16,461 nucleotides of DNA from Candidatus Poseidoniia archaeon (GTDB lineage: Archaea > Thermoplasmatota > Poseidoniia > MGIII > CG-Epi1): NCBI GenBank assembly GCA_029941645.1, contig JAPYSZ010000016.1:1-16461 (forward strand), given 5' to 3'. Positions 7,826-14,851 of the stretch are shown here, one piece after another (positions within the stretch are counted from its first letter, which is position 1; each line of letters opens with the position of its first letter). The notes below the pieces were generated by a model. That model was not told where the DNA came from and searched no databases. It was given only the letters and a program-made list of their open reading frames with translations. A program made the position numbers and the translations under genes.

Positions 7826-8259
7826 GTGACTGGAATGAGTTATATCTAGAAGTTATCCTAGATCATAATAAGAACCCTAGAAACAATGAAGAATTAGAAC
7901 TATATACTCATGAAGCAAAAGGTCACAATCCATTATGCGGTGACAGGATTTCTATTCAAATTGTGTTAGAGAATGAAAAAGTTAAAGAAGCTAAATTTAC
8001 AGGTTCGGGATGTGCCATATCTACTGCCTCGGCCAGCATCCTAACTGAAACAATTAAAGGAAAAAACAGAAGTGAAGTTGAAAGCTTGTTTGAAAATTTT
8101 CATGGTTTGGTTACAGGTAAAGAAACTGAAAAAGAATTAGGGAAATTAGCTATATTTGAAGGTGTAAAAAAATATCCGGCAAGAGTCAAATGCGCAACCC
8201 TTTCATGGCACGCCTTAATGGCTGCATTAGAAGGAAAAGAGGAGACTACAACTGAATGA
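7822..8259 (+). CDS. sufU: Zinc-dependent sulfurtransferase SufU
   Basis: Accepts sulfur from SufS through Zn-ligand exchange and passes it to the scaffold, replacing SufE in operons of this kind. Conserved ligands are C39 and D41 in NPLCGD, C64 in GSGCAIS and C124 in RVKCATLSWH. The segment leading into C124 (about 100-120, ending in KKYPARVK) is the insertion that distinguishes SufU from the IscU scaffold, and the IscU LPPVK-type motif is absent. At 145 residues the length fits. Both ends overlap neighbours as ATGA. With SufS next door, the SufS-SufU pair is well supported. Confidence 0.94.
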   Translation: MSDWNELYLEVILDHNKNPRNNEELELYTHEAKGHNPLCGDRISIQIVLENEKVKEAKFTGSGCAISTASASILTETIKGKNRSEVESLFENFHGLVTGKETEKELGKLAIFEGVKKYPARVKCATLSWHALMAALEGKEETTTE

Positions 8260-8579
8260 GCAAAAAATTGGAGAATGAAATCATTGAAGCTATAAAGAAA
8301 GTTTTTGATCCTGAAATTCCGGTCAATATTTATGAATTAGGATTAATATACAATATAAATATTGAAAAAGACGGTTCTGTAGAGATTAAAATGACTCTAA
8401 CTTCTCCATTTTGTCCCGTCGCCGGCTCACTTCCAAAAGAAGTTGCAGCAAGAGCTTCTGAAGTCGAAGGTGTATCAAAAGCAAATGTTGAACTTGTGTT
8501 TGAGCCTGCATGGAGCATGGATTTGATGTCTGAAGAAGCTAAATTTAAGCTAAATTTAACAGGAAATTTCTCGGCATAA
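8256..8579 (+). CDS. sufT: SufT-like MIP18/DUF59 Fe-S maturation protein
   Basis: A small (107 aa) DUF59 protein. The DPEIPVNIYELGLIY block (18-32) and TLTSPFCPVAGSLP (47-60, with the conserved C53) define the family, whose members help deliver or maintain clusters on target proteins; in bacterial SUF operons this gene is called sufT. The C-terminal part (EPAWSMDLMSEEAKFKLNL) is also typical. It overlaps sufU by four bases and ends 3 bp before the next gene. Its exact client proteins cannot be read from sequence. Confidence 0.9.
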   Translation: MSKKLENEIIEAIKKVFDPEIPVNIYELGLIYNINIEKDGSVEIKMTLTSPFCPVAGSLPKEVAARASEVEGVSKANVELVFEPAWSMDLMSEEAKFKLNLTGNFSA

Positions 8580-8582
8580 ATA

Positions 8583-8786
8583 ATGAAAGAAATTGATGTA
8601 ACTGGTTTACAATGCACTCAAGCTGTGATGGCAGTATTGAGAGAAATTGTATCTATGCAAGAAAGCGAGGAAATGCAAATTACTTATGAAGAGCCAAACG
8701 CTAGAAGAGATGTTTTAGCAATGGTTAAAAGAAGAAAATATAATCTTATCAAGGATGAAGAAAAACTATTGATTATATCAAAATAA
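8583..8786 (+). CDS. TusA-like small sulfur-carrier-fold protein with atypical CTQA motif
   Basis: Only 67 residues, but the pattern follows the TusA/SirA fold: strand with IDVTGLQC (4-11), helix TQAVMAVLREI, strand MQITYEEPNA, helix RRDVLAMVKRRKYNLI and a last strand LLIIS. C11 occupies the place of the persulfide-carrying cysteine of TusA. The usual CPxP is replaced by C-T-Q-A, so both prolines are missing. It sits 3 bp after sufT and 2 bp before ribA, inside the SUF operon. TusA proteins relay sulfur from cysteine desulfurases, so a role receiving sulfur from SufS is a reasonable inference, but a regulatory or structural role is possible given the changed motif. No Shine-Dalgarno of note; translation is probably coupled. 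Confidence 0.65.
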   Translation: MKEIDVTGLQCTQAVMAVLREIVSMQESEEMQITYEEPNARRDVLAMVKRRKYNLIKDEEKLLIISK

Positions 8787-8788
8787 TT

Positions 8789-9370
8789 ATGGAAAAAGAC
8801 AATGATTCATTAGTAGAAGCCAGACTGCCTACTAAATTCGGTGATTTTAGATTAATCGCATTTCCTGGAGATAGTGAAGATAAAGAAAATCTTGCATTGA
8901 TAATGGGAAATACGGATGGTAATGTCCTAGTTAGAATACATTCTGAGTGTTTTACGGGAGATGTTCTGCATTCTATGAGATGTGATTGTGGTGAACAATT
9001 AGATTTGGCAATGAAGAGAATAGCTGATGAGGGCAGTGGAATAATTGTTTATTTAAGGCAAGAAGGAAGAGGAATTGGATTGGTAAACAAGCTAAAAGCA
9101 TACAATTTACAAGATGAAGGAATGGATACAGTAGAGGCAAACATTGCACTTGGGTTTAGAGCCGAACTAAGAGACTATGGGGGGGCTACTGCCATATTGA
9201 GAAGTCTAGGTGTTAAAACAATTAAATTGATGACTAATAATCCTGCTAAAGTGGAAGAATTGAAAAATGATGGATTTATTGTTGAGCAAATTACGCACCG
9301 TACTGAAGCTAATGATGAAAACCGTGATTATCTCAGAACAAAAGCATCTAAAATGAATCACAAACTATAG
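8789..9370 (+). CDS. ribA: GTP cyclohydrolase II (RibA)
   Basis: Catalyses the first step of riboflavin synthesis, opening GTP to a diaminopyrimidine with release of formate and pyrophosphate. The 193-residue protein has the Zn ligands C54, C65 and C67 (HSECFTGDVLHSMRCDC), the RQEGRGIGL block (90-98), Y105, R128, and TNNPAKVEEL (149-158), all at the positions of the E. coli enzyme (196 aa). It is a stand-alone cyclohydrolase, not fused to a RibB domain. Most characterised archaea begin flavin synthesis with the unrelated ArfA, so this is a bacterial-type gene in a probable archaeon. It closes the SUF run, 2 bp after the TusA-like gene, and ends 2 bp from the convergent archaeosortase gene. 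Confidence 0.95.
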   Translation: MEKDNDSLVEARLPTKFGDFRLIAFPGDSEDKENLALIMGNTDGNVLVRIHSECFTGDVLHSMRCDCGEQLDLAMKRIADEGSGIIVYLRQEGRGIGLVNKLKAYNLQDEGMDTVEANIALGFRAELRDYGGATAILRSLGVKTIKLMTNNPAKVEELKNDGFIVEQITHRTEANDENRDYLRTKASKMNHKL

Positions 9371-9372
9371 TA

Positions 9373-10215
9373 TTAACGTACGAAGCTTTTCTTGGGACTT
9401 TTATTTGATGGTTTCCCAGCTACAATCATAATCCAAAGAACAAATATAGACATTATGAGTGCATATTGGCCAGTATGCCACCAAAAATAATGATACTTCT
9501 CCCAAGTACTTACCTCCCATGTATGAACTATAGGATAAGAAGAAATGATTCTTATCAAATTTTCAATGAAGATAAAAATGACAGCATAAGCAGCCCATTT
9601 GAGACGAACCAAAGGTTTTACTCCTCGGAAACAAAGAATTAGCATGCTCAAGAAAACTGTTTCATGGAGACCAGTACATTCTGAAACTATCTCCAAATCT
9701 ATCATATCTGCATAAACTAATTTTGTAGAATAGTCTCCTTGGATAAAAACTTCAATTCCAAATACACTTTCTATTACATAAATAATCCAAGTTATAAATT
9801 GCTGGTAAAGGAGAAGAGAATTTTCTCCTTTTGTCAATTCTTGAAAAATAAGATCTATAGGAACTACAAAAAACATTACTAAAGAAAAGTTATATGCAAC
9901 ACCAACTAAAACTTTTTCAGATTTCTTTTTGGCATTGAAAGACTTACAAAGATAATTTTCACCTTTATCTAAGTAAAATGCAAAATTATCGGAATACCTA
10001 CCTAAAATATAAGTGAAATCTGTAGCCATTGGGCCTTTCCAAAATAAGATAGAAAGAAAGAAAACAGCTACAAATAAGCTAGATAAACCAAAAACCAAAT
10101 TAGAAGAACCAAAAGATACAAAAACCAGAAAAAATGAGCCTACCAATATGATTCCACGAAGAATTTCATCTCTCGATAAAGTGGCGAGTTTTACGGTGTC
10201 CACTGTGTCACTCAC
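9373..10215 (-). CDS. Archaeosortase/exosortase-family membrane transpeptidase
   Basis: A multi-pass membrane protein of 280 residues with several hydrophobic segments (about 21-38, 41-57, 102-124, 186-196, 207-221, 251-267). The catalytic triad of the archaeosortase/exosortase family is visible: C180 in SECTGLHE, R222 in ENLIRIISS and H247 in WWHTGQY. Such enzymes cut C-terminal PGF-CTERM-type signals and are thought to transfer the protein to a membrane lipid. Three proteins with such signals lie in this window, one of them two genes upstream. The start is a GTG; another GTG lies four codons in. The gene follows the Nudix gene by 38 bp on the same strand, so they may be co-transcribed. The exact subclass (ArtA or another) cannot be fixed by eye. 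Confidence 0.88.
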   Translation of the reverse strand: MSDTVDTVKLATLSRDEILRGIILVGSFFLVFVSFGSSNLVFGLSSLFVAVFFLSILFWKGPMATDFTYILGRYSDNFAFYLDKGENYLCKSFNAKKKSEKVLVGVAYNFSLVMFFVVPIDLIFQELTKGENSLLLYQQFITWIIYVIESVFGIEVFIQGDYSTKLVYADMIDLEIVSECTGLHETVFLSMLILCFRGVKPLVRLKWAAYAVIFIFIENLIRIISSYPIVHTWEVSTWEKYHYFWWHTGQYALIMSIFVLWIMIVAGKPSNKSPKKSFVR

Positions 10216-10253
10216 GATATTGCAAGATATCTATGTAGATAAAAGTTTTATAT

Positions 10254-10664
10254 CTAACTATTTTTATAAAAATCAAATGCTTTTTTCAATGTTTTTTTAG
10301 CATTCTCATAAGTTAAGCGTTCATAAGCCGACTCATATTGCAACCAAACAAAACTTTGGTGTTCAGAACTAATACTTACTTTTTCTTGATTGGTAATTCC
10401 AAGAAAGAACACAACCTCTTTCAAAATAGTCTCTTCACCTCTCAAAAGATTATATGAAATAAGATGATGAAAATCATCTATTATTTTGACCTTATCTATA
10501 CCCGTTTCCTCTTTGAGTTCTCTTAACGCTGTTTGTATTTCATCTTCCCCTTTCTCAACATGGCCCTTAGGAAAATCCCAATGACCGCTTATGGTTGTAT
10601 CTGGGTGTTGTAAAAGTAAAACTTGGTTAGAATTCAGTAAAACAACGCCACACGATTTCTCCAT
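10254..10664 (-). CDS. Nudix hydrolase, probably diadenosine tetraphosphatase-like
   Basis: The Nudix box G-x5-E-x7-RELxEETGI is complete in GHVEKGEDEIQ...LRELKEETGI (residues 34-56 from the ATG), preceded by HWDFPKGH, which fits the archaeal/eukaryotic asymmetric Ap4A hydrolase group. The C-terminal helix ERLTYENAKKTLKKAFDFY is also typical of that group. The likely role is clearing Ap4A or related dinucleotides, but the substrate is inferred. I chose the ATG at 10664 (136 aa) over a GTG five codons upstream (10679) because SCGVVLL then lies at the usual distance from the start and a TATA-like box is 26 nt upstream, as for a leaderless transcript. Archaeosortase follows 38 bp downstream. Confidence 0.88.
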   Translation of the reverse strand: MEKSCGVVLLNSNQVLLLQHPDTTISGHWDFPKGHVEKGEDEIQTALRELKEETGIDKVKIIDDFHHLISYNLLRGEETILKEVVFFLGITNQEKVSISSEHQSFVWLQYESAYERLTYENAKKTLKKAFDFYKNS

Positions 10665-10686
10665 ATTTACAGAGTGCACACTGTAC

Positions 10687-10694
10687 TATAATCT
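10687..10694 (-). promoter_or_regulatory. Possible TATA box of the Nudix-archaeosortase unit
   Basis: AGATTATA on the minus strand is centred about 26 nt upstream of the ATG at 10664, the spacing expected if transcription begins at or next to the start codon. No Shine-Dalgarno is present between them. Confidence 0.35.
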
Positions 10695-10718
10695 ATTGCT
10701 CCTAAAACTAGGCTAAAT

Positions 10719-11591
10719 CTAATCTCGACGTGAACGAGATAAAGCCGATGCGACAAGAGCCAAAGCAAATATCGTAAACATTGGGTCAAAACCAGGTAAG
10801 AATACACCACGAACCCAAAGTGTAGCTGTAACTGACCTTGCCTCAGATTCACCTTGTAATGTAGTTGAAACCTGCATTATTATTGTGTGATACTCATTAC
10901 TCCAACCAATGACTGTTCCTCTTGGAGTAGCTACAGTTAGCTGCACAGGTTGTTCGCCTGCTGCATCAACAGAATATTGCACCGCAGCCAAAGCTACCGT
11001 AAAACCAGCATCCTCTAAATCTTTTTGATTAAGAACCTCAACCGCAACTGTATCCACATAATTACCATTATTCACAGCTATAAATGTCAAAACAAATTCT
11101 TTACCAGGTCCAATTTTCTGGAATGGCTGTGTTGCTTGAACTGACAATCGCGCATATTGCTGAACAATTACTGCAAATCCAGCATTCTTATTGACTTGCT
11201 GCAATTGTGTATTGGTTTCTCTTCCTGAAGCCAAAGCCGTAACTTGAACCGTCTTGTAAGATGATCTTGTCAGTGCTAATGCACAAATCGGAATTGTTAT
11301 ACTTCCTCCAGGACCTAAAGTAACTGAAACCGCACCAGGTGAAATAGTAACACCACCACCTGAGAGTGCGATATCTACATCAATTGTAGCCTGTCCCTCA
11401 TTACTTATGACCATTTCTGTACATCCTACTCCACTAGCCCCAGGTCTAACATCAAGTGTAACTTGACCATTAGTGAAAGCGACAGAATAAGCAACTGCAG
11501 CTTGAGCTTCAGCTGGAGGGCTGAACATTACCAATGCAGTTCCCAGCATTAGGGTAGCAAGTAATATTGCTTTCGAGATTTTAGTCGACAT
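10719..11591 (-). CDS. PGF-CTERM surface protein, Ala/Val-rich, 290 aa
   Basis: A signal peptide occupies about residues 1-30 (basic MSTKISK, hydrophobic LLATLMLGTALVMF, then AEAQA). Two beta-sandwich-like segments follow (about 30-120 and 145-255) of the kind seen in NEW3/CARDB-type extracellular domains; two cysteines in the first (GVGCTEM, IPICALA) may pair. The C-terminus is a full sorting signal: FLPGFD (PGF at 266-268), hydrophobic FTIFALALVASAL and basic SRSRRD. There are no N-x-S/T sequons, unlike the protein at 486-1538. I chose the ATG at 11591, with GGAG at 11598-11601 as ribosome site, over an in-frame TTG at 11603. Parts of the gene are GC-richer than the suf genes, which may reflect strong expression. 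Function unknown. Confidence 0.85.
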   Translation of the reverse strand: MSTKISKAILLATLMLGTALVMFSPPAEAQAAVAYSVAFTNGQVTLDVRPGASGVGCTEMVISNEGQATIDVDIALSGGGVTISPGAVSVTLGPGGSITIPICALALTRSSYKTVQVTALASGRETNTQLQQVNKNAGFAVIVQQYARLSVQATQPFQKIGPGKEFVLTFIAVNNGNYVDTVAVEVLNQKDLEDAGFTVALAAVQYSVDAAGEQPVQLTVATPRGTVIGWSNEYHTIIMQVSTTLQGESEARSVTATLWVRGVFLPGFDPMFTIFALALVASALSRSRRD

Positions 11592-11670
11592 ATTTTTCTC
11601 CAAGGGGTGTCCTGACTGTCAAACACCTGATTTCACACTTTAGCTCACCCATAAAAAGGCTTACCTTAAG

Positions 11671-11685
11671 AAAATATTATAAAAG
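11671..11685 (-). promoter_or_regulatory. Likely TATA box of the PGF-CTERM protein gene
   Basis: CTTTTATAATATTTT on the minus strand, preceded by CGACAAC (a possible BRE), predicts initiation near 11653 and a leader of about 60 nt with a GGAG site. A second TATA-like run, CCTTTTTATG (11650-11659), lies closer and would give a leader of about 35 nt. A T-run just upstream (minus strand, 11693-11697) could end transcription of the glutaredoxin gene. Confidence 0.45.
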
Positions 11686-11704
11686 GTTGTCGAAAAAGTG
11701 CCGA

Positions 11705-11944
11705 TTATGAAAGCATTTTAGACTTTAATTCTTCACCTGTAGGCTCAACAAGAATCGAATTATCTGCGAATAAAATTACAGGTATTTTTCGAACTCCATT
11801 ATTCAATTCAATTGCTTTTTCTGTTGCTTCTTGACTATCTTCTATATTGATGAATTCATAATCAGTTCCTAATTCCTGAAATACTTGCTTGGCTATCACA
11901 CAATCTCTACAAGTTGGCGTTCCATACATTTTTATGTTTGACAT
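11705..11944 (-). CDS. Small glutaredoxin / NrdH-like redoxin
   Basis: A 79-residue thioredoxin-fold protein with the dithiol motif C12-R-D-C15 in YGTPTCRDCVIAKQ, the cis-proline segment RKIPVILF (52-59) and the following EPTGEEL where Grx proteins have a glycine-bearing turn. It reduces disulfides or handles glutathione-like thiols; the electron donor cannot be told from sequence. CRDC differs from CPYC of classical Grx and from CVQC of NrdH. Its start overlaps the stop of the P-protein gene by one base (TAATG), so it is translated from the same message. Confidence 0.88.
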   Translation of the reverse strand: MSNIKMYGTPTCRDCVIAKQVFQELGTDYEFINIEDSQEATEKAIELNNGVRKIPVILFADNSILVEPTGEELKSKMLS

Positions 11945-14751
11945 TAATTATCCTCCATATATGTTTCCACATCAGGACAGGAACATATTAGGTTTCTGTC
12001 ACCCCATGTATTGTCAATTCGGCCTACTGATGGCCAAAATTTATGTTCTTCAGTGAAACTTGAAGGATATGCAGCTTGCTTGCGTGAATAATTATGATGC
12101 CAATTATCAGTAGCTATCTCAATTGCCGTATGTGGAGCTCCTCTCAATGGATTATCCTCTGAATTTGTCACATTATCAATCTCTGATTTTATAGATATCA
12201 TGGCATCGCAAAAACGATCAAGTTCCATTTTTGATTCAGATTCTGTAGGTTCTATCATCAAAGTATTGGGAACTGGCCAAGACATAGTCGGGGCATGATA
12301 TCCATAATCAATCAATCTCTTAGCAATATCATCCACTATTAATCCTGCATCGGATAATAATTCTCGAGTGTCTAATATACACTCATGTGCAACATATCCT
12401 GATTTACCTGTATAAAGTATTTTGTAGTGTTTAGAAAGTCTATAGGCAATATAATTTGCATTCAGAATTGCAACTTGTGTTGCCTCTTTGAGGCCATCTG
12501 GCCCCATCATAGCAATATATGCCCAAGAAATCGGAAGAATACTAGCACTTCCCCAATTCGTTGCTGAAACTGGACCTACAATACCTTCAGGACAAACGGG
12601 ATTTGACGGGAGAAAATCCACTAAATGGGAAGCAACGCCGATTGGTCCCATTCCCGGGCCACCTCCACCATGTGGAATACAAAATGTCTTGTGTAAATTA
12701 AGATGACAAACGTCTGCACCTATTTCTCTAGGTTTACATAACCCTACCATTGCATTCATGTTTGCCCCGTCCATATAGACTTGGCCGCCATGAGAATGTA
12801 CAATATTGCAAACTTCTTTTATTGTTTCCTCAAAAACTCCATGCGTTGATGGATATGTGATCATTATTGCAGCTAGTTTAGATGAATACTCTTTTGCCTT
12901 TGATCTCAAATCATCTATATCTATATTTCCAAATTCATCGCAACCAATACCTACCACTTTCATACCCACCATAACTGCAGATGCTGGATTTGTACCATGT
13001 GCCGAAGTTGGAATTAAACACACATTTCTATTATTTTCATTTTGAGAATAGTGATATCCACGTATCGCAAGCATTCCTGCATACTCTCCTTGACTGCCTG
13101 CATTAGGCTGCAATGAAATACCTTCAAAGCCTGTAATTTCAGACAGCCAAAATTCTAAATCACCGAATAATTCCATATAACCTGAAACTTGATCAATTGG
13201 AGTATATGGGTGTAAATTAGAGAATTCGGGCCAAGTAACGGACTCCATTTCTGCAACTGCGTTGAGTTTCATTGTACATGAACCTAATGGAATCATGCTC
13301 ATATTCAAAGAAAGGTCTTTGGATTCTAATTTGTGAATATAGCGTAACATCTCTGTTTCGGAATGATATGTGTTGAAAACGGAATGATTAAGATATTCGG
13401 ATTTTCTATGTAAGGATAAGGGAATGCTACTATTTGTTGAATCAATCCAACTCACATCAAAGAAATCGAGTATTGCTTGTACGTCTGAAACCGTTACAGT
13501 TTCATCCAAAGATATTCCTATAAAATCTCCATAATCCCAGAAATTTAAGTTTTTGTTTAACGCCTTATCAATAATCTTTTTATCTTTTTTCCGAACGCAA
13601 ATTGTATCAAAAAATGATTCTGAACTGACAGTATAGCCTCCTGATACAAGACTATCATGGAGTACACATGTCAATTGATTTACCCTCTCTGCAATCTTTC
13701 TAATTCTATTTGGGCCATGATATACTGCGTACATCGAAGACATTATGGCTAAAAGTACTTGAGCAGTACAGATATTGCTGGTTGCTCTGTCTCTACGAAT
13801 ATGCTGTTCTCTTGTTTGTAAAGCCAAGCGCAAAGCTGAATTGCCATGAACATCCTTTGAAACACCAACAAGGCGGCCTGGTAAATTACGCTTATATTTT
13901 TCTCTTGTAGCTATAAAAGCGGCATGTGGCCCCCCGAAACCCATAGGAACACCAAACCTTTGTGAATTACCCACCACTATATCGGCACCCCATTCTCCAG
14001 GAGGTTTTATCAGACATAATGACAATAAATCTGTAGCCACGACAACCAAAGAACCATTGGCATGTGCTTCTTGAGCTAATTTTGTATAATCTTCAATCGA
14101 ACCTGAACTTGTAGGATATTGTAATAGAATACCAAACGTGTCATCATCAAACGAATCCTGCACTTTTCCAATTTTGATTCCTAAAGGCTCAGCTCTTGTT
14201 TTTACTACATTAACTGTTTGAGGATTGATATCGTCTGCCAACCGAAATGTAGATCTCTGACCTCCCAAAGCATTGCAAGACATACTCATAGCCTCAGCCA
14301 CAGCTGTGGCTTCATCTAGAAGAGATGCATTTGCAATCTCCATTGCTGTTAAATCACAAACCATTGTCTGGAAATTGAGAAGAGCTTCAAGTCGACCTTG
14401 TGCAATCTCTGCTTGATATGGTGTATATTGAGTGTACCAACCTGGATTTTCCAAAATATTTCGTTTGATAACGCCAGGTGTAATAGTGCCATAATACCCA
14501 TGACCTAAATAATTCTTGAATAATTTGTTCTTTTCAGCTGTCTTTTTAAGTTTTGCAAGGGCCTCAGATTCAGACAACGCTTTGGGGATATCTAGTATGT
14601 CTTTATTGAGAATTGATTGCGGTATTATTGCGTTCGAAAAGTCCGATAAATTACTATGACCTAACTCTTTCAACATCGATGAAATATCGGTTGGCGCCGG
14701 TCCAATATGTCGCCGGACAAAATTATCTGGATGAGAATAGGGGTCACTCAT
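11944..14751 (-). CDS. gcvP: Glycine dehydrogenase (decarboxylating), P-protein, full-length single chain
   Basis: PLP enzyme of the glycine cleavage system: it decarboxylates glycine and passes the aminomethyl group to the lipoyl arm of H-protein. The 935 residues contain both homologous halves in one chain: the N-terminal half (RRHIGP, GHGYYGT, NPGWYTQYTPYQAEIAQGR) and the C-terminal half (PLGSCTMKLN, PNAGSQGEYAG, SAHGTNPASA), with the Schiff-base lysine K688 in HLNLHKTFCIPHGGGGPG. Many archaea and Firmicutes split this into gcvPA and gcvPB, so the fused form is notable. I chose the ATG at 14751; a TTG two codons upstream (14757) is possible. There is no Shine-Dalgarno, and CCTTTTGTAA at 14771-14780 is a weak TATA candidate at leaderless spacing. 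No gcvT, gcvH or lpd is in the window. Confidence 0.96.
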   Translation of the reverse strand: MSDPYSHPDNFVRRHIGPAPTDISSMLKELGHSNLSDFSNAIIPQSILNKDILDIPKALSESEALAKLKKTAEKNKLFKNYLGHGYYGTITPGVIKRNILENPGWYTQYTPYQAEIAQGRLEALLNFQTMVCDLTAMEIANASLLDEATAVAEAMSMSCNALGGQRSTFRLADDINPQTVNVVKTRAEPLGIKIGKVQDSFDDDTFGILLQYPTSSGSIEDYTKLAQEAHANGSLVVVATDLLSLCLIKPPGEWGADIVVGNSQRFGVPMGFGGPHAAFIATREKYKRNLPGRLVGVSKDVHGNSALRLALQTREQHIRRDRATSNICTAQVLLAIMSSMYAVYHGPNRIRKIAERVNQLTCVLHDSLVSGGYTVSSESFFDTICVRKKDKKIIDKALNKNLNFWDYGDFIGISLDETVTVSDVQAILDFFDVSWIDSTNSSIPLSLHRKSEYLNHSVFNTYHSETEMLRYIHKLESKDLSLNMSMIPLGSCTMKLNAVAEMESVTWPEFSNLHPYTPIDQVSGYMELFGDLEFWLSEITGFEGISLQPNAGSQGEYAGMLAIRGYHYSQNENNRNVCLIPTSAHGTNPASAVMVGMKVVGIGCDEFGNIDIDDLRSKAKEYSSKLAAIMITYPSTHGVFEETIKEVCNIVHSHGGQVYMDGANMNAMVGLCKPREIGADVCHLNLHKTFCIPHGGGGPGMGPIGVASHLVDFLPSNPVCPEGIVGPVSATNWGSASILPISWAYIAMMGPDGLKEATQVAILNANYIAYRLSKHYKILYTGKSGYVAHECILDTRELLSDAGLIVDDIAKRLIDYGYHAPTMSWPVPNTLMIEPTESESKMELDRFCDAMISIKSEIDNVTNSEDNPLRGAPHTAIEIATDNWHHNYSRKQAAYPSSFTEEHKFWPSVGRIDNTWGDRNLICSCPDVETYMEDN

Positions 14752-14817
14752 AAACAAAGGTTAAACATCATTACAAAAGGTGATTATGAATCTTTCGTGT
14801 ACTAAATGGGTACCGTT

Positions 14818-14827
14818 CTATTTATTT
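14818..14827 (+). promoter_or_regulatory. Possible TATA box of the DUF2203 operon
   Basis: CTATTTATTT lies about 30 nt upstream of the ATG at 14852, giving a leader of only a few bases. It is in the 100-bp divergent space between gcvP and this operon. Support is spacing and composition only. Confidence 0.35.
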
Positions 14828-14851
14828 GCCCTTTTCTAATTAGACAAATCC

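Noticed and set aside
8330..8617. Open frame antisense to sufT and the TusA-like gene
   Set aside because: Covered by two well-supported sense genes; the translation shows no recognisable motif.
9373..9420. T-rich runs just past the ribA stop as a terminator
   Set aside because: They lie in the convergent archaeosortase coding sequence, where AT-rich codons explain them; possible but not supportable.
10013..10300. Open frame antisense to the archaeosortase N-terminus
   Set aside because: Very Lys/Thr-rich shadow of a membrane protein; no ribosome site and crosses the end of the Nudix gene.
10701..10712. CCTAAAACTAGG as a terminator hairpin between two minus-strand genes
   Set aside because: Arms are only 4 bp with no T-run of note; archaeal termination does not need such a hairpin, so I do not call it.
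10667..10852. 61-residue minus-strand frame overlapping the end of the PGF-CTERM gene
   Set aside because: Out-of-frame shadow across the signal-bearing C-terminus and the Nudix promoter region.
11604..11704. tRNA or small RNA gene in the spacer ahead of the PGF-CTERM gene
   Set aside because: No cloverleaf or TTCRANNC-like T-loop seen; promoter elements explain the composition.
12488..13910. Three small plus-strand frames inside gcvP
   Set aside because: Antisense to a complete, conserved enzyme; none has a start context or motif.
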